A stretch of DNA of 64,000 nt from Candidatus Woesearchaeota archaeon (GTDB lineage: Archaea > Nanobdellota > Nanobdellia > Woesearchaeales > UBA10216). Below are positions 41,060-49,420 of the stretch, piece by piece (within the stretch, counting starts at the first letter, position 1; each line of letters opens with the position of its first letter). Below the pieces are notes generated by a model, which worked only from the letters and a program-made list of their open reading frames with translations, was not told the DNA's origin and searched no databases. Where the stretch lies: assembly GCA_016192905.1 (NCBI GenBank), contig JACPTG010000003.1, positions 62,001 through 126,000 of the forward strand, in the 5' to 3' direction. A program made the translations under genes and the position numbers.

Positions 41060-41437
41060 ATGGGTATAGGAACAATTGATGTGAAAGCAGTCAGGCAATA
41101 TCTGGCACATCCGGAAAGATGGAGCTCAGATGAAGCCCTGGCTGCTTTGGGCGTTAGTTACAAAACGCTTTCGGGGGATATCCTTGAGGCTGCTAGAAGC
41201 CAATGCCACTCAGTTTACATGGACTTGGACAGGCTGCGTTATATGCAAACTCTTCCAACCCAGGAAGATGCAGGCAAGTCGTATCTAAACAGGGTTGCTG
41301 CCAACGCCCGAGTGACTCTAAGGCTCGGGATGGTGAGGGTCGGGCTTCCCAACAGAGCCATAGACGAACTGATTGCCAGTGATGAGGGGGACGTGCAGGC
41401 TCCTGGACTCGAGTCCACAGCAACAGGCAGTCAATAG
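41060..41437 (+). CDS. hypothetical protein upstream of rpoL
   Basis: 125 residues, helical, no recognised domain (MGIGTIDVKAVRQYLAHPER...). The rpoL TATA box begins 5 nt after its stop. Candidate DNA- or RNA-binding role cannot be stated. Confidence 0.5.
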   Translation: MGIGTIDVKAVRQYLAHPERWSSDEALAALGVSYKTLSGDILEAARSQCHSVYMDLDRLRYMQTLPTQEDAGKSYLNRVAANARVTLRLGMVRVGLPNRAIDELIASDEGDVQAPGLESTATGSQ

Positions 41438-41441
41438 AAAG

Positions 41442-41450
41442 CTTTATAAT
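41442..41450 (+). promoter_or_regulatory. TATA box of rpoL
   Basis: CTTTATAAT, 25 nt before ATG 41475; it fixes the start, since longer in-frame starts precede it. Confidence 0.62.
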
Positions 41451-41474
41451 TCTGGGGCAAACCCAGTTGCTGTC

Positions 41475-41750
41475 ATGGAACTTGTTGTGCTTGAGGAGAC
41501 ACCGAAAAGGTTTGTGTTTGAGCTGAAGGGAGAGGGGCACAGCCTCTGCAACACGGTGAAGAAGGCTCTCTGGGATAACAAGCACGTAAAGATATCAACT
41601 TACAGCATAGCCCACCCGCTTGTGGGCGTGCCGAAGATGATTGTGGAGACAGACGGAGAGGTAAAGCCCAGGAAAGCGGTAATGGACGCAGTGGAAAAGC
41701 TTCAGAAGGACGCAGAAAAGCTAAGGAAGGAATTCTCAAAGATAAGGTAG
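41475..41750 (+). CDS. rpoL: DNA-directed RNA polymerase subunit L (Rpo11)
   Basis: 91 residues. MELVVLEETPKRFVFELKGEGHSLCN...LW and the later SIAHPLVGVPKMIVET are the Rpb11/RpoL signature: dimerisation domain with subunit D in the polymerase assembly platform. Length is normal. The AMMECR1 gene follows after 3 nt. Confidence 0.93.
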   Translation: MELVVLEETPKRFVFELKGEGHSLCNTVKKALWDNKHVKISTYSIAHPLVGVPKMIVETDGEVKPRKAVMDAVEKLQKDAEKLRKEFSKIR

Positions 41751-41753
41751 AAA

Positions 41754-42281
41754 ATGGCTGACTCACTGCCTGCAGCAGCAAGAAAGGCAGTTGAGGGCGT
41801 GCTGAACGGCAGGCAATACGACTTCAAGGAACTGGAAAGGCAGTTTCCATCCAAGGCAGGCGTGTTTGTACAGGTGCTGTACAAGGGGGAGCCAAGGGGC
41901 TCAGTGGGGTTTCCAGAGCCAGTGCACAGCATTGGAAAGGCGACTGTTCTGGCGGCAAAGGCGGCGGCCTTTGAAGACCCCAGGTTCACACCGGTGAAAA
42001 AGGAAATGCTGGCTGACTGCAGGTTTGAGGTATCAATACTTTCCAAGCTCTCTGAAGTTAAAGGGCCCAGAAAGGAACTGCCTGGGAAAATCGGAAAAGG
42101 ACAAGGCATAATGATAAGGTTCGGGCCCAGCGAAGGAGTGCTGCTGCCAGGGGAACTTGAGGAATTCAAGCCTGAGGAAGCCCTCGATGCAGCGTGCGAA
42201 AAGGCAGGGCTTGCGCCTGAGACGCGGAAAGATGAGAATGCGAAGATATACACCTTCACCGTAAGGACTTTAACTGAGTAG
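41754..42281 (+). CDS. AMMECR1-domain protein
   Basis: 175 residues covering the AMMECR1 fold: PRGSVGFPEPVHSIGKA (usual RGCIGx), AAFEDPRFTPV, FEVSILSKLSEV, and KGQGIMIRFGPSEGVLLP. The usual conserved Cys in RGCIG is Ser here. Biochemical role unknown in all domains. It forms a unit with rpoL. Confidence 0.88.
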   Translation: MADSLPAAARKAVEGVLNGRQYDFKELERQFPSKAGVFVQVLYKGEPRGSVGFPEPVHSIGKATVLAAKAAAFEDPRFTPVKKEMLADCRFEVSILSKLSEVKGPRKELPGKIGKGQGIMIRFGPSEGVLLPGELEEFKPEEALDAACEKAGLAPETRKDENAKIYTFTVRTLTE

Positions 42282-42421
42282 TGGCCTGATTTTTGCTTAA
42301 GAACTTTAAATCACTGTAGCAGGATGTTCCTGCCCTGTTTCGACATCCCCCTTCGGGTGTTTGCATGTGTACGGCTTGGAGTTTACTGGTTTGCAAAGTT
42401 CACTGGCCAAAATGAGACGTT

Positions 42422-42586
42422 CTATCTGCCAGCAACCAGAATATCCATGACCTCCTTGATTACCACGAACAAACCAATGACCAGGACAAGGACAGGGCCA
42501 AGCTCATGACCGGTCATTCCCCTGTTAACCATGAACAATCCAACTATAATCCCTATTACACTTAAAGCTGTGAAAAAAGCAGGCAT
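42422..42586 (-). CDS. 54-residue two-helix membrane protein
   Basis: ATG 42586 (MPAFFTALSVIGIIVGLFMV) to TAG. Two hydrophobic segments flank VNRGMTGHELG. TTTATAAAA-type boxes lie about 35-45 nt upstream. It fills the AMMECR1-lgt gap and has a plausible coding pattern. Confidence 0.48.
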   Translation of the reverse strand: MPAFFTALSVIGIIVGLFMVNRGMTGHELGPVLVLVIGLFVVIKEVMDILVAGR

Positions 42587-42642
42587 ATGCGCAACCTTTT
42601 AACTATTGTTAAGAAGCTGATTTTATAAAAGTTTGGCACACG

Positions 42643-43398
42643 TTAAGCCTTAGCTTTTGCCTGCGTGAGCCTGACTGCCATAAAGGCAACAGAGCCCATA
42701 AAAAGCACTATTGTAATGTACTGGGCTACGGTAAACCCGAAATACGTCGGGTCTGCCCTGTAGAATTCAATGACAAACCTGGCAATGCTGTAAAGGGCAA
42801 GGTAAACTGCGAAAAGAAATCCGTCAAACCTTGAAGCCAGCCTCTGGTTCCTGAACCACAGGAGAAAGCCAAAAATTGCCATAAGGGCTATAAACTCGTA
42901 CAGCGGAGTTGCATGCCTTAGGGCCCCATCATAATAGACCGCCCAGGGAACATCAGCCTCCTTCCCGATGTGAAGGCCTGTAAGAAAGCAGCCGCACCTG
43001 CCGACCGCATGGCCTAAAGCTATTGCAGGCGCAACCGAGTCAGCATACTTCCAAAAGTCAAGCCGCCTCAGCCGGGCAAAGATGAGAAAAGCAGCCACGC
43101 CGCCTGCAAAGCCGCCATGGAAGGCAAGGCCACCGTTCCAGACCCTGAAGAACTCAAGAGGGCTTGTCAGGGCCAGGGGGTTCTCAAGGAAAAAAACAAT
43201 CCTGGCCCCCAGGATGCTGCCAACAATAAGCCAGGGCGCCAAGTCCCATATTACCTCAGAATCAAGACGCCTCCTTTTAGCCTCCCTCGCAGCGAACCAA
43301 AACGCGACAAGGAATGCAAGGGCTGCAAAAATCCCCCACACATGAAGCTGAAGAAAGCCGAGGTCGATTGCCGAAAAGGTCCTGTAAGGAAGCGCCAT
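42643..43398 (-). CDS. lgt: prolipoprotein diacylglyceryl transferase Lgt
   Basis: 251 residues, seven transmembrane helices. Key residues seen: FHGGFAGG (His103 of E. coli), HAVGRCGCFLTG (Arg143; Asn146 and Glu151 replaced, as in many GRxGCF variants), and RFVIEFYRADP (Arg239 region). Lgt attaches diacylglycerol to the lipobox Cys. In most known archaea no Lgt homolog has been described, so its presence, with several lipobox proteins here, is notable. It directly follows a small membrane gene. Confidence 0.88.
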   Translation of the reverse strand: MALPYRTFSAIDLGFLQLHVWGIFAALAFLVAFWFAAREAKRRRLDSEVIWDLAPWLIVGSILGARIVFFLENPLALTSPLEFFRVWNGGLAFHGGFAGGVAAFLIFARLRRLDFWKYADSVAPAIALGHAVGRCGCFLTGLHIGKEADVPWAVYYDGALRHATPLYEFIALMAIFGFLLWFRNQRLASRFDGFLFAVYLALYSIARFVIEFYRADPTYFGFTVAQYITIVLFMGSVAFMAVRLTQAKAKA

Positions 43399-43569
43399 TT
43401 ACTGCTCAAACTTGCCCTTAACCTTATACTTGTCGGATGAAAGAATGCGGTCAATCTCCTGCTCATGGCTGCTCCTGCCAGGCTTAAGCAGGTGATAAAG
43501 CAAATACACGATGTACAGGCAAACCCCGCCAAGCAGCGCCACAACAACCAGCCTGTTTGCCTCAATCAT
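43399..43569 (-). CDS. small membrane protein upstream of lgt
   Basis: 56 residues from ATG 43569 (MIEANRLVVVALLGG): one helix, then a charged tail (RSSHEQEIDRILSSDKYK). CTTAAATATG at 43591-43600 lies 22-31 nt upstream, so ATG 43569 is preferred over ATG 43593, which overlaps the box. Ends directly at the lgt start. Confidence 0.55.
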   Translation of the reverse strand: MIEANRLVVVALLGGVCLYIVYLLYHLLKPGRSSHEQEIDRILSSDKYKVKGKFEQ

Positions 43570-43737
43570 GAACTTCTGCAAAGCATAATTCATATTTAAG
43601 TGTTTCTAAGCAAAGGGCTTTGGATGAATAATGTCCTAAAATGCTGACTTCTCGGACACTTCGCTTACTTTTCCGACAAAATAAGGACCTTGGGACAAGC
43701 ACTGTTTTGAGGCAAAGAATTTTTACTTGGAGTTAAA

Positions 43738-46704
43738 ATGAAGGTTAAATATTTAAAGTTCTTACAAAATGCTGCCTATATGAATTACAATGATGTAAAA
43801 GTTCGAATTATTGAGCTATTAAGGAAGCTTGATGAGCTACCAGATAAGGCGAAAGAATCAGAAAAAAGAACAGAGGAATTTGTTAGAGACCTTTTTGAAA
43901 AATTAGGTTGGGAGTGGCTTAGCAGGGAAGTAACACCCCAAAAAATAGTGAAAAGCGCTTTAAAGACTACTAGAGTTGATTATTCGTTCAGAAAGATTGG
44001 AGAATTGCGCCCATCCTTCTATTTGGAAGTTAAGCGGTTTTCGGACACCTTGGAAAGTCCGGGGCATGTCAAGCAGGCTCTTGACTATGGAAAGAACAGC
44101 GGAATACGATGGGTTGTTCTAACTAATTTTATGAAGTGGAGGGTGTTCAATTCAGACTATTTTGACGAGCCAGACCATTCTGAGATGTTTGAATTTGACT
44201 TAAAGGAGTGTTTGGGCAACCCTGAACACAGCCAATGGTTAATGTTATTTTCTCGCGAAAACGGAGGAACGGCATTAGATGATTATGCAAAAAAGCACAA
44301 GAAATGGAAGGACAGCGCGGATATAGAAGATTTGCTGACAGAACAGTTGATGGAAGCACGGCAAAAACTTGGCGGAGCAATCAAAGACCAGAATCTCCCT
44401 AAATTTGATACTGGACAGAATATTGAAGATGAAATAGATTCTTGTGTTCAAACAATACTCGATAGAATCATCTTTTGCAGAATGCTTGAAGATAATGGGG
44501 GGGATCCCGAAAGAAAACTCCAGGATGTGCTTACACGATGGGAGAATGGAGACCGCAGAGTGCAATTTTACAAGGACTTCCTCTGCCAATTTTTCGCAAA
44601 AATGCACAAAAAATACAACAGCACAATCTTTGACCAAGACAGGATAGATAGATTATCAATTAAAAATGATGACTTTGTTCCAGTCCTAAAATCGTTTTAT
44701 GTTCATACAAAAACAAAGCTTAGATACAGATTTGACGCTATCAATTCGGATATTCTGGGGCATGCGTATGAAAACTACCTTTCCTATAAAGTTACGGCAA
44801 AGAAAAAAGGGCTTGTAGAAGAGCAATTCAAAAGAAAGCAAAGCGGCATATATTACACTCCCGAGTTTCTTGTTGATTTTTTAGTGCACTCAACTCTTGG
44901 AGAGCTGCTTAAAAAATGTAAAACTCCTGCAGACGCACTTAAAATACGGATTCTTGACCCTGCATGCGGCTCAGGCACTTTTTTAGTGAGAGCTCTTGAG
45001 GAATTTAAAGCGTGGTTCCTTAATTATGAAAGAAAAAACGGACAATCAGTTATCGCGGATTCAAACTTTTTAGATGAAGTGCTTGAAAATTGTTTGTACG
45101 GGATTGACTTAGATTCAAGAGCCGTGAGATTGGCGCGATTAAACCTTTTTCTTCGTTCGGTAGAAATACCAAAGCAACTCCCGAGGCTTAACATAATTGA
45201 AAGAAATTCCCTTGTTTGGGATGGGGATGTTCCTAAATCGTTTAAAATAGAAAGGGATTTTCCTCTTGTAACCGAAGCAGGGGGATTTGACATAGTTCTT
45301 GGAAACCCGCCTTGGGAGAAATGGAAGCCTGACTCGCAGGAGTTTTTTGAGCCTTACGATAAGGGATTTGATAAACTGCCTGCACAGGAAGCAAAAAAGC
45401 GCATCGGAGAGCTTCTGAAACAGCGCCCTTATCTCAAAAAACTTTGGAATGAATACTTGAATCATTATGAAATGTACTCTACGCTATATCGTGAAAACTA
45501 CCAATGGCAGAGTTCAGAAGCCAATGGCAGGCAGGTTTCAGGGGATTTGGATTTGTATAAAATATTTACTGAGAGGGCTCATCATTTGCTTAAAGAAAAT
45601 GGAATGGCTGGTTTTGTTGTTCCAAGCGGAATTTACACGGATTTAGGCGCAAAAGGATTGAGAACAATGCTTTTTGAGCATTCAAGAATAAAAGCGCTTT
45701 ATTCTTTTGAGAACAGAGGGCATTCAATTTTTCCCGACGTTCATGCAAGCTATAAATTTGTTCTTTTAGTGTTTGAAAAAGCAGGAAAAACAATCTCATT
45801 TCCTTGCGCATTCTTTTTGCACTCTGCTGATGACCTGGAAAAAGCAATTAAGAATCCCACTGTTCTGGATGTAGATTTTGTAAAGAAGTCATCTCCAACA
45901 TCATGGGGCATTTTGGAAATAAAAACCCCTAAAGATTATGAAATAATCAAAAAGCTTCTGAAATATCCCTCTCTTGGCGAAAAAATTGGCGGAACATGGA
46001 ATGTTAATATCACTAGAGGATTTGATATGACTAATGACAGCCATTTATTCCAGGAAGGAAAGCTCGTTGGAATTCCTATGCTGGAAGGTAAAAATATTGA
46101 GCAGTTTACACATCAATGGAGAGAAGCTCCCATTCCAAGATATAAAATATATGAAAAGGATATTCTTGCCAATCTTAAAGAAGATAAAATTTATCATAAT
46201 GGCTATTGGATGGCTTACAGATTAATAGCAAGCTCTACAAATTACAGGACATTAATCTCGACGATTGTGCCACCGGGGTACGTGTGCGGGAATTCAATTG
46301 CAATCATAACTTTGAACAATCTAAAACAGCTTTGCTTTTTGGCTGGGGTAATGAACAGTTTCGTAATTGATTATTTTATAAGGCAGAAAGTAAGCGCAAA
46401 TGTAAATATGTTTAATTTTCTTGAAACGCCAGTTCCACGACTCAATTCAGGCAAAGAGTTTGATGCAATCGTAAGGAAAACGGCACAGCTAGTGTGCACA
46501 ACAGATGAGTTTTCAGAATTAAAAAAGGAAACTGGCATTGCGCAGGGATTGACAAATGAAAATGACAGGAAATGGGCGCGGGCTCAGCTTGATGCAATGA
46601 TAGCTAATATTTATGGCATAACAAAAGAAGAAATGAAATTTATACTTGAGCAGTTTCCAATAGTTGAGCAAAAGCAAAAGGAGCTTGTTTTGAACAACTT
46701 CTAA
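43738..46704 (+). CDS. fused restriction endonuclease-methyltransferase (type IIG-like)
   Basis: 988 residues. The N-terminal PD-(D/E)XK nuclease (~45-150) shows VDYSF...FYLEVKR. A helical connector follows, then an N6-adenine methyltransferase with motif I DPACGSGTFLVRAL and motif IV NPPWEKW, and a C-terminal target-recognition region (WNVNITRGFDM, PMLEGKNIEQF, then VNMFNFLETPVPRL). Cleavage, methylation and specificity lie in one chain, Eco57I/MmeI-like. AT-rich against neighbours, so probably acquired. ATG 43738 has a GGAG SD; ATG 43780 sits 22 nt after TATTTAAAG (43750-43758) and may be the leaderless start. Confidence 0.88.
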   Translation: MKVKYLKFLQNAAYMNYNDVKVRIIELLRKLDELPDKAKESEKRTEEFVRDLFEKLGWEWLSREVTPQKIVKSALKTTRVDYSFRKIGELRPSFYLEVKRFSDTLESPGHVKQALDYGKNSGIRWVVLTNFMKWRVFNSDYFDEPDHSEMFEFDLKECLGNPEHSQWLMLFSRENGGTALDDYAKKHKKWKDSADIEDLLTEQLMEARQKLGGAIKDQNLPKFDTGQNIEDEIDSCVQTILDRIIFCRMLEDNGGDPERKLQDVLTRWENGDRRVQFYKDFLCQFFAKMHKKYNSTIFDQDRIDRLSIKNDDFVPVLKSFYVHTKTKLRYRFDAINSDILGHAYENYLSYKVTAKKKGLVEEQFKRKQSGIYYTPEFLVDFLVHSTLGELLKKCKTPADALKIRILDPACGSGTFLVRALEEFKAWFLNYERKNGQSVIADSNFLDEVLENCLYGIDLDSRAVRLARLNLFLRSVEIPKQLPRLNIIERNSLVWDGDVPKSFKIERDFPLVTEAGGFDIVLGNPPWEKWKPDSQEFFEPYDKGFDKLPAQEAKKRIGELLKQRPYLKKLWNEYLNHYEMYSTLYRENYQWQSSEANGRQVSGDLDLYKIFTERAHHLLKENGMAGFVVPSGIYTDLGAKGLRTMLFEHSRIKALYSFENRGHSIFPDVHASYKFVLLVFEKAGKTISFPCAFFLHSADDLEKAIKNPTVLDVDFVKKSSPTSWGILEIKTPKDYEIIKKLLKYPSLGEKIGGTWNVNITRGFDMTNDSHLFQEGKLVGIPMLEGKNIEQFTHQWREAPIPRYKIYEKDILANLKEDKIYHNGYWMAYRLIASSTNYRTLISTIVPPGYVCGNSIAIITLNNLKQLCFLAGVMNSFVIDYFIRQKVSANVNMFNFLETPVPRLNSGKEFDAIVRKTAQLVCTTDEFSELKKETGIAQGLTNENDRKWARAQLDAMIANIYGITKEEMKFILEQFPIVEQKQKELVLNNF

Positions 46705-46712
46705 GCAAAGCA

Positions 46713-47810
46713 TTAACCTCTTTTTCTTAAAAGCACCCATCCCAAAGCAGCCAGAATGGCAAGCAAAACGATTCCCAAAAGGCTGAACAAGCCCGAATGC
46801 TGGAGCAGCACCCTGTCCAAATCCTCTGTAAGCCCGACAGTGGTAAGGTGGACCCTTGAATTGACGTACAGGTAGGCAACGACCGAGAGGGCCACAAGCA
46901 GAACCAGCGAGAGATGCCTGATATTCTGAAGCTTAATTAGCCTGCAAACCAGCTGCCTGTACAGCAGCCAGGCAAAAGCCAGCAGAACCAGCATCAGGGC
47001 CATCCTGGCCAGAAGGTCAGCCTGGGTAAGGACTGTGGTGCCGCGGAAAAAGATGAACACCAAACCCAGGGTCACAAGCATGAGGCCAGCCAAGGCCTTG
47101 GTGGTGTGAACAGAAAAATCCTGCCCAAAAAGGCTGAAAGAGAACTCCCTGCCCCTTATTATCGGATGCTCAGCCAGGTTATGCCTGTCATAAAAGTAAG
47201 CCATTACAAAAAGCGGAACCGCGATGCCAAGAGAGTAAAAGAACAAAAGCAGCGCGGCATACGCAAAATTGTTCAGCACAGCAGCAATTGAGAGTATGCC
47301 TGCTATTATAGGGCCTGTGCAGGCGCTCCAGCCCACTGCGAAAAGCCCGCCAAAAAGCATGACACCTGGCACATCATGCCTGGGCTTCATCCCAAGGCTA
47401 AGGAAGGTAAAGCCCCTCCCGAGGATTGTCATTATGCCGAAAAGGAGCAGAAGGAAGCCAATAGCCTGTATAAAAGCGCCTGACTCATTCTGAAAATACA
47501 CGTATGTAACCTTCCCAAGGTAGGCAATGACAATTCCAAGTATGACAAAGGCAACGGAAAAGCCGAGAAAGAAAAAGGAAGTCATCTTAAGAACTTCACG
47601 CCTCTCCTTGAATGTGTAGGAGAGGAATGCAGGAAGAACGGCAACTGTGCATGGCGAAAAAATGCTCAGGACGCCGCCGAGGAAGGCGATTGCAAAAGAA
47701 ACGTCCCTGAGCTTTGTAATGGCCTCAATCCTGGCAAAATCCTGAAGGGAGGCAGCCTGCACAGCGGAAAGCAACAGCAGGAAAGCGAAAACAAACAATA
47801 GAAGCCTCAT
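46713..47810 (-). CDS. CcdA/DsbD-like membrane protein with signal peptide
   Basis: 365 residues. Signal peptide (1-19, AVQAA), then a CcdA core with cysteines in FSPCTVAVLPAF and GWSACTGPIIAG, plus extra helices at the C-terminus (~270-365). It carries reducing power across the membrane. It is the last gene of the BlaI-M56-CuA operon, which suggests it maintains the Cu_A cysteines. Confidence 0.82.
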   Translation of the reverse strand: MRLLLFVFAFLLLLSAVQAASLQDFARIEAITKLRDVSFAIAFLGGVLSIFSPCTVAVLPAFLSYTFKERREVLKMTSFFFLGFSVAFVILGIVIAYLGKVTYVYFQNESGAFIQAIGFLLLLFGIMTILGRGFTFLSLGMKPRHDVPGVMLFGGLFAVGWSACTGPIIAGILSIAAVLNNFAYAALLLFFYSLGIAVPLFVMAYFYDRHNLAEHPIIRGREFSFSLFGQDFSVHTTKALAGLMLVTLGLVFIFFRGTTVLTQADLLARMALMLVLLAFAWLLYRQLVCRLIKLQNIRHLSLVLLVALSVVAYLYVNSRVHLTTVGLTEDLDRVLLQHSGLFSLLGIVLLAILAALGWVLLRKRG

Positions 47811-47812
47811 GG

Positions 47813-48202
47813 CTACTCCACAACAAGCCTGCCCTTCATCTCAGCATGGCCGCTGCCGCAGTAAACGCTGCAGTAAGCAACAAAAGAGCCTGGCTTGTCA
47901 GCAACAAACTCGTAAGGCACAGAGCCGCCGGCCGGAACAACGACATCAATCCCATACTCGGCAACAGAAAAGCCGTGCCTTACATCGCTGCTTGTAAAGA
48001 TGAGCCTGACACGCTCACCCTTCCTGACAGTGATGGTCTCAGGGTCAAAGCCAAAGCGAAACACCCTCACAGGAATCTCGCGGACTGATGAAGATGGCTG
48101 CCCTGAAGGCTGCTCAACTGAGGCAGCAGGCTGGCTCTCAACCACCTGATTACAGCCTGCAGCAAGCAGGACAACAAGCACAACCGCCAGAAAAACCTTC
48201 AT
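47813..48202 (-). CDS. Cu_A-type cupredoxin lipoprotein
   Basis: 129 residues. Lipobox LLAAGC (Cys17), a Ser/Gln-rich linker, then a cupredoxin domain with the complete Cu_A set: RHGF histidine, and CSVYCGSGHAEM (C-x3-C-x3-H-x2-M) as in CoxB and NosZ. No oxidase subunit I is in the window. It could be a copper carrier or an electron transfer protein. Overlaps the M56 gene by 4 nt. Confidence 0.85.
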   Translation of the reverse strand: MKVFLAVVLVVLLAAGCNQVVESQPAASVEQPSGQPSSSVREIPVRVFRFGFDPETITVRKGERVRLIFTSSDVRHGFSVAEYGIDVVVPAGGSVPYEFVADKPGSFVAYCSVYCGSGHAEMKGRLVVE

Positions 48203-48957
48203 GACGCCTCGCTGAACTCAAAATAACCATTAACCTTCTGCTTTGCAGAAAGAATATGGACATCTGTGCCCTGGCGCAAAATGGCGAACGTGTCAGCCGC
48301 AGCCTCATCATTATTCAGCTCATGCCTCAGGGAGGCAAAGCCTGCAAGAGGGGAAAACAGCCTCATGAAAAAGGATGAGAACCGCAAAAGGGAAGAGCCC
48401 TGCCTGATATGCATCAACTCGTGAAGCAGCACAGCCTCAGACTCCTTCCTGTCCAGAAGGTCAAGCAAGCCTGCTGACAGGAAAATAACAGGCCTGAGGC
48501 CGGAAAATGAGAAGGCAACCGGCCTGGCAGTGTCAACCACAAGCACTTTTGGAACGCGGATAGCCAAAGCCCTGCACTCTGCCTCAAGAAAGCCAAGCAG
48601 CCTTGTGTCCTGCAGCGCAGAAGCTGACCTGGACTTGCCGTAAAGGAAGATAAGCGGAGCTGCAACAGAGCCGACCAGCGCTGAAATCACGCCAGTAAGC
48701 CCAATCAGGTAAACAGTGGGAAGAAACCTGCTGCAGCCTGAAGCCAGGGCGCTGCAGCCACTGAAGAGCAGGTAATAGACGAACGGGAAGACAAGCGCGG
48801 CCACATGCAGGTAAACAAAGTAAACCCGCCTCTGGACAGGCAAATCCCTCCTCAACACCATACAAAGGCTGAGAATTGCAACAAACAGGGAGACCGCAAT
48901 TATGCCAATCTTCACAGGGTCAAAAAAGAAGCCAAGAGCGCACTCGCTGCACATCAT
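48199..48957 (-). CDS. BlaR1-type M56 membrane metallopeptidase
   Basis: 252 residues. Four predicted helices, with the zinc motif HELMHIRQ near 179 and RHELNNDEAAAD near 212 as third-ligand region. BlaR1/MecR1 proteins sense an outside signal and trigger loss of the BlaI-type repressor. No penicillin-binding sensor domain is present, so the signal is different, possibly copper given the Cu_A neighbour. Overlaps neighbours on both sides by ATGA. Confidence 0.85.
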   Translation of the reverse strand: MMCSECALGFFFDPVKIGIIAVSLFVAILSLCMVLRRDLPVQRRVYFVYLHVAALVFPFVYYLLFSGCSALASGCSRFLPTVYLIGLTGVISALVGSVAAPLIFLYGKSRSASALQDTRLLGFLEAECRALAIRVPKVLVVDTARPVAFSFSGLRPVIFLSAGLLDLLDRKESEAVLLHELMHIRQGSSLLRFSSFFMRLFSPLAGFASLRHELNNDEAAADTFAILRQGTDVHILSAKQKVNGYFEFSEAS

Positions 48958-49322
48958 TTGCGCCTCTCCTCCGCAAAGCGCTCATTGAAATAAGCAACAG
49001 CAGTGCTGCCAAACTTGTCAATAAGGGAATTAACCGTCGTATCAATAACTGACTTCTCAAACTGGGCCCTATCCTTCAGAGGGAAGTAAATATACCTGAC
49101 ACCGCCCCTGCCTGTCTCAATCTCCCGCTCCACAACACCCTTCTGATGAAGCCTGTCAAGAATCACAGCGACGCTGCTCAGGGCAACATTCCTTGAAGGC
49201 CTGAGCCGGTCATAAATGTGCCTGACCTTCATCCTCCTGTCAGGCCACAGAACCTTCAGAACATCATTCTCCAAAGGGCTAAGAACAGACTCAAAGTCAG
49301 TGTTGAACTTAATCCCCTTCAT
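48954..49322 (-). CDS. BlaI/MecI/CopY-family repressor
   Basis: 122 residues from ATG 49322. Winged helix: LSPLENDVLKVLWPDRRMKVRHIYDRLRP, then SSVAVILDRLHQKGVVERE and GGVRYIYFPL, followed by a dimerisation region. Members are cleaved by M56 peptidases or respond to copper (CopY). No CopY C-terminal CxC motif is seen, so metal sensing is not direct. It is the first gene of the operon, with a palindrome over its TATA box. Confidence 0.87.
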   Translation of the reverse strand: MKGIKFNTDFESVLSPLENDVLKVLWPDRRMKVRHIYDRLRPSRNVALSSVAVILDRLHQKGVVEREIETGRGGVRYIYFPLKDRAQFEKSVIDTTVNSLIDKFGSTAVAYFNERFAEERRK

Positions 49323-49345
49323 CAACAAAGGGGCATGGGCAGCCT

Positions 49346-49357
49346 ACTATAAATAGT
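49346..49357. promoter_or_regulatory. candidate BlaI operator overlapping the TATA box
   Basis: ACTAT-AA-ATAGT, a 5-bp inverted repeat, covers the minus-strand TATA box CTATTTATAG (49347-49356), 25 nt before ATG 49322. Placement fits autorepression by the BlaI-type protein. Confidence 0.45.
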
Positions 49358-49420
49358 TTACGATGGCTGTAAAGGTTTGACACAAAAAAAATAAAAGCTG
49401 CCCAAAAATCCCAACCGAAA

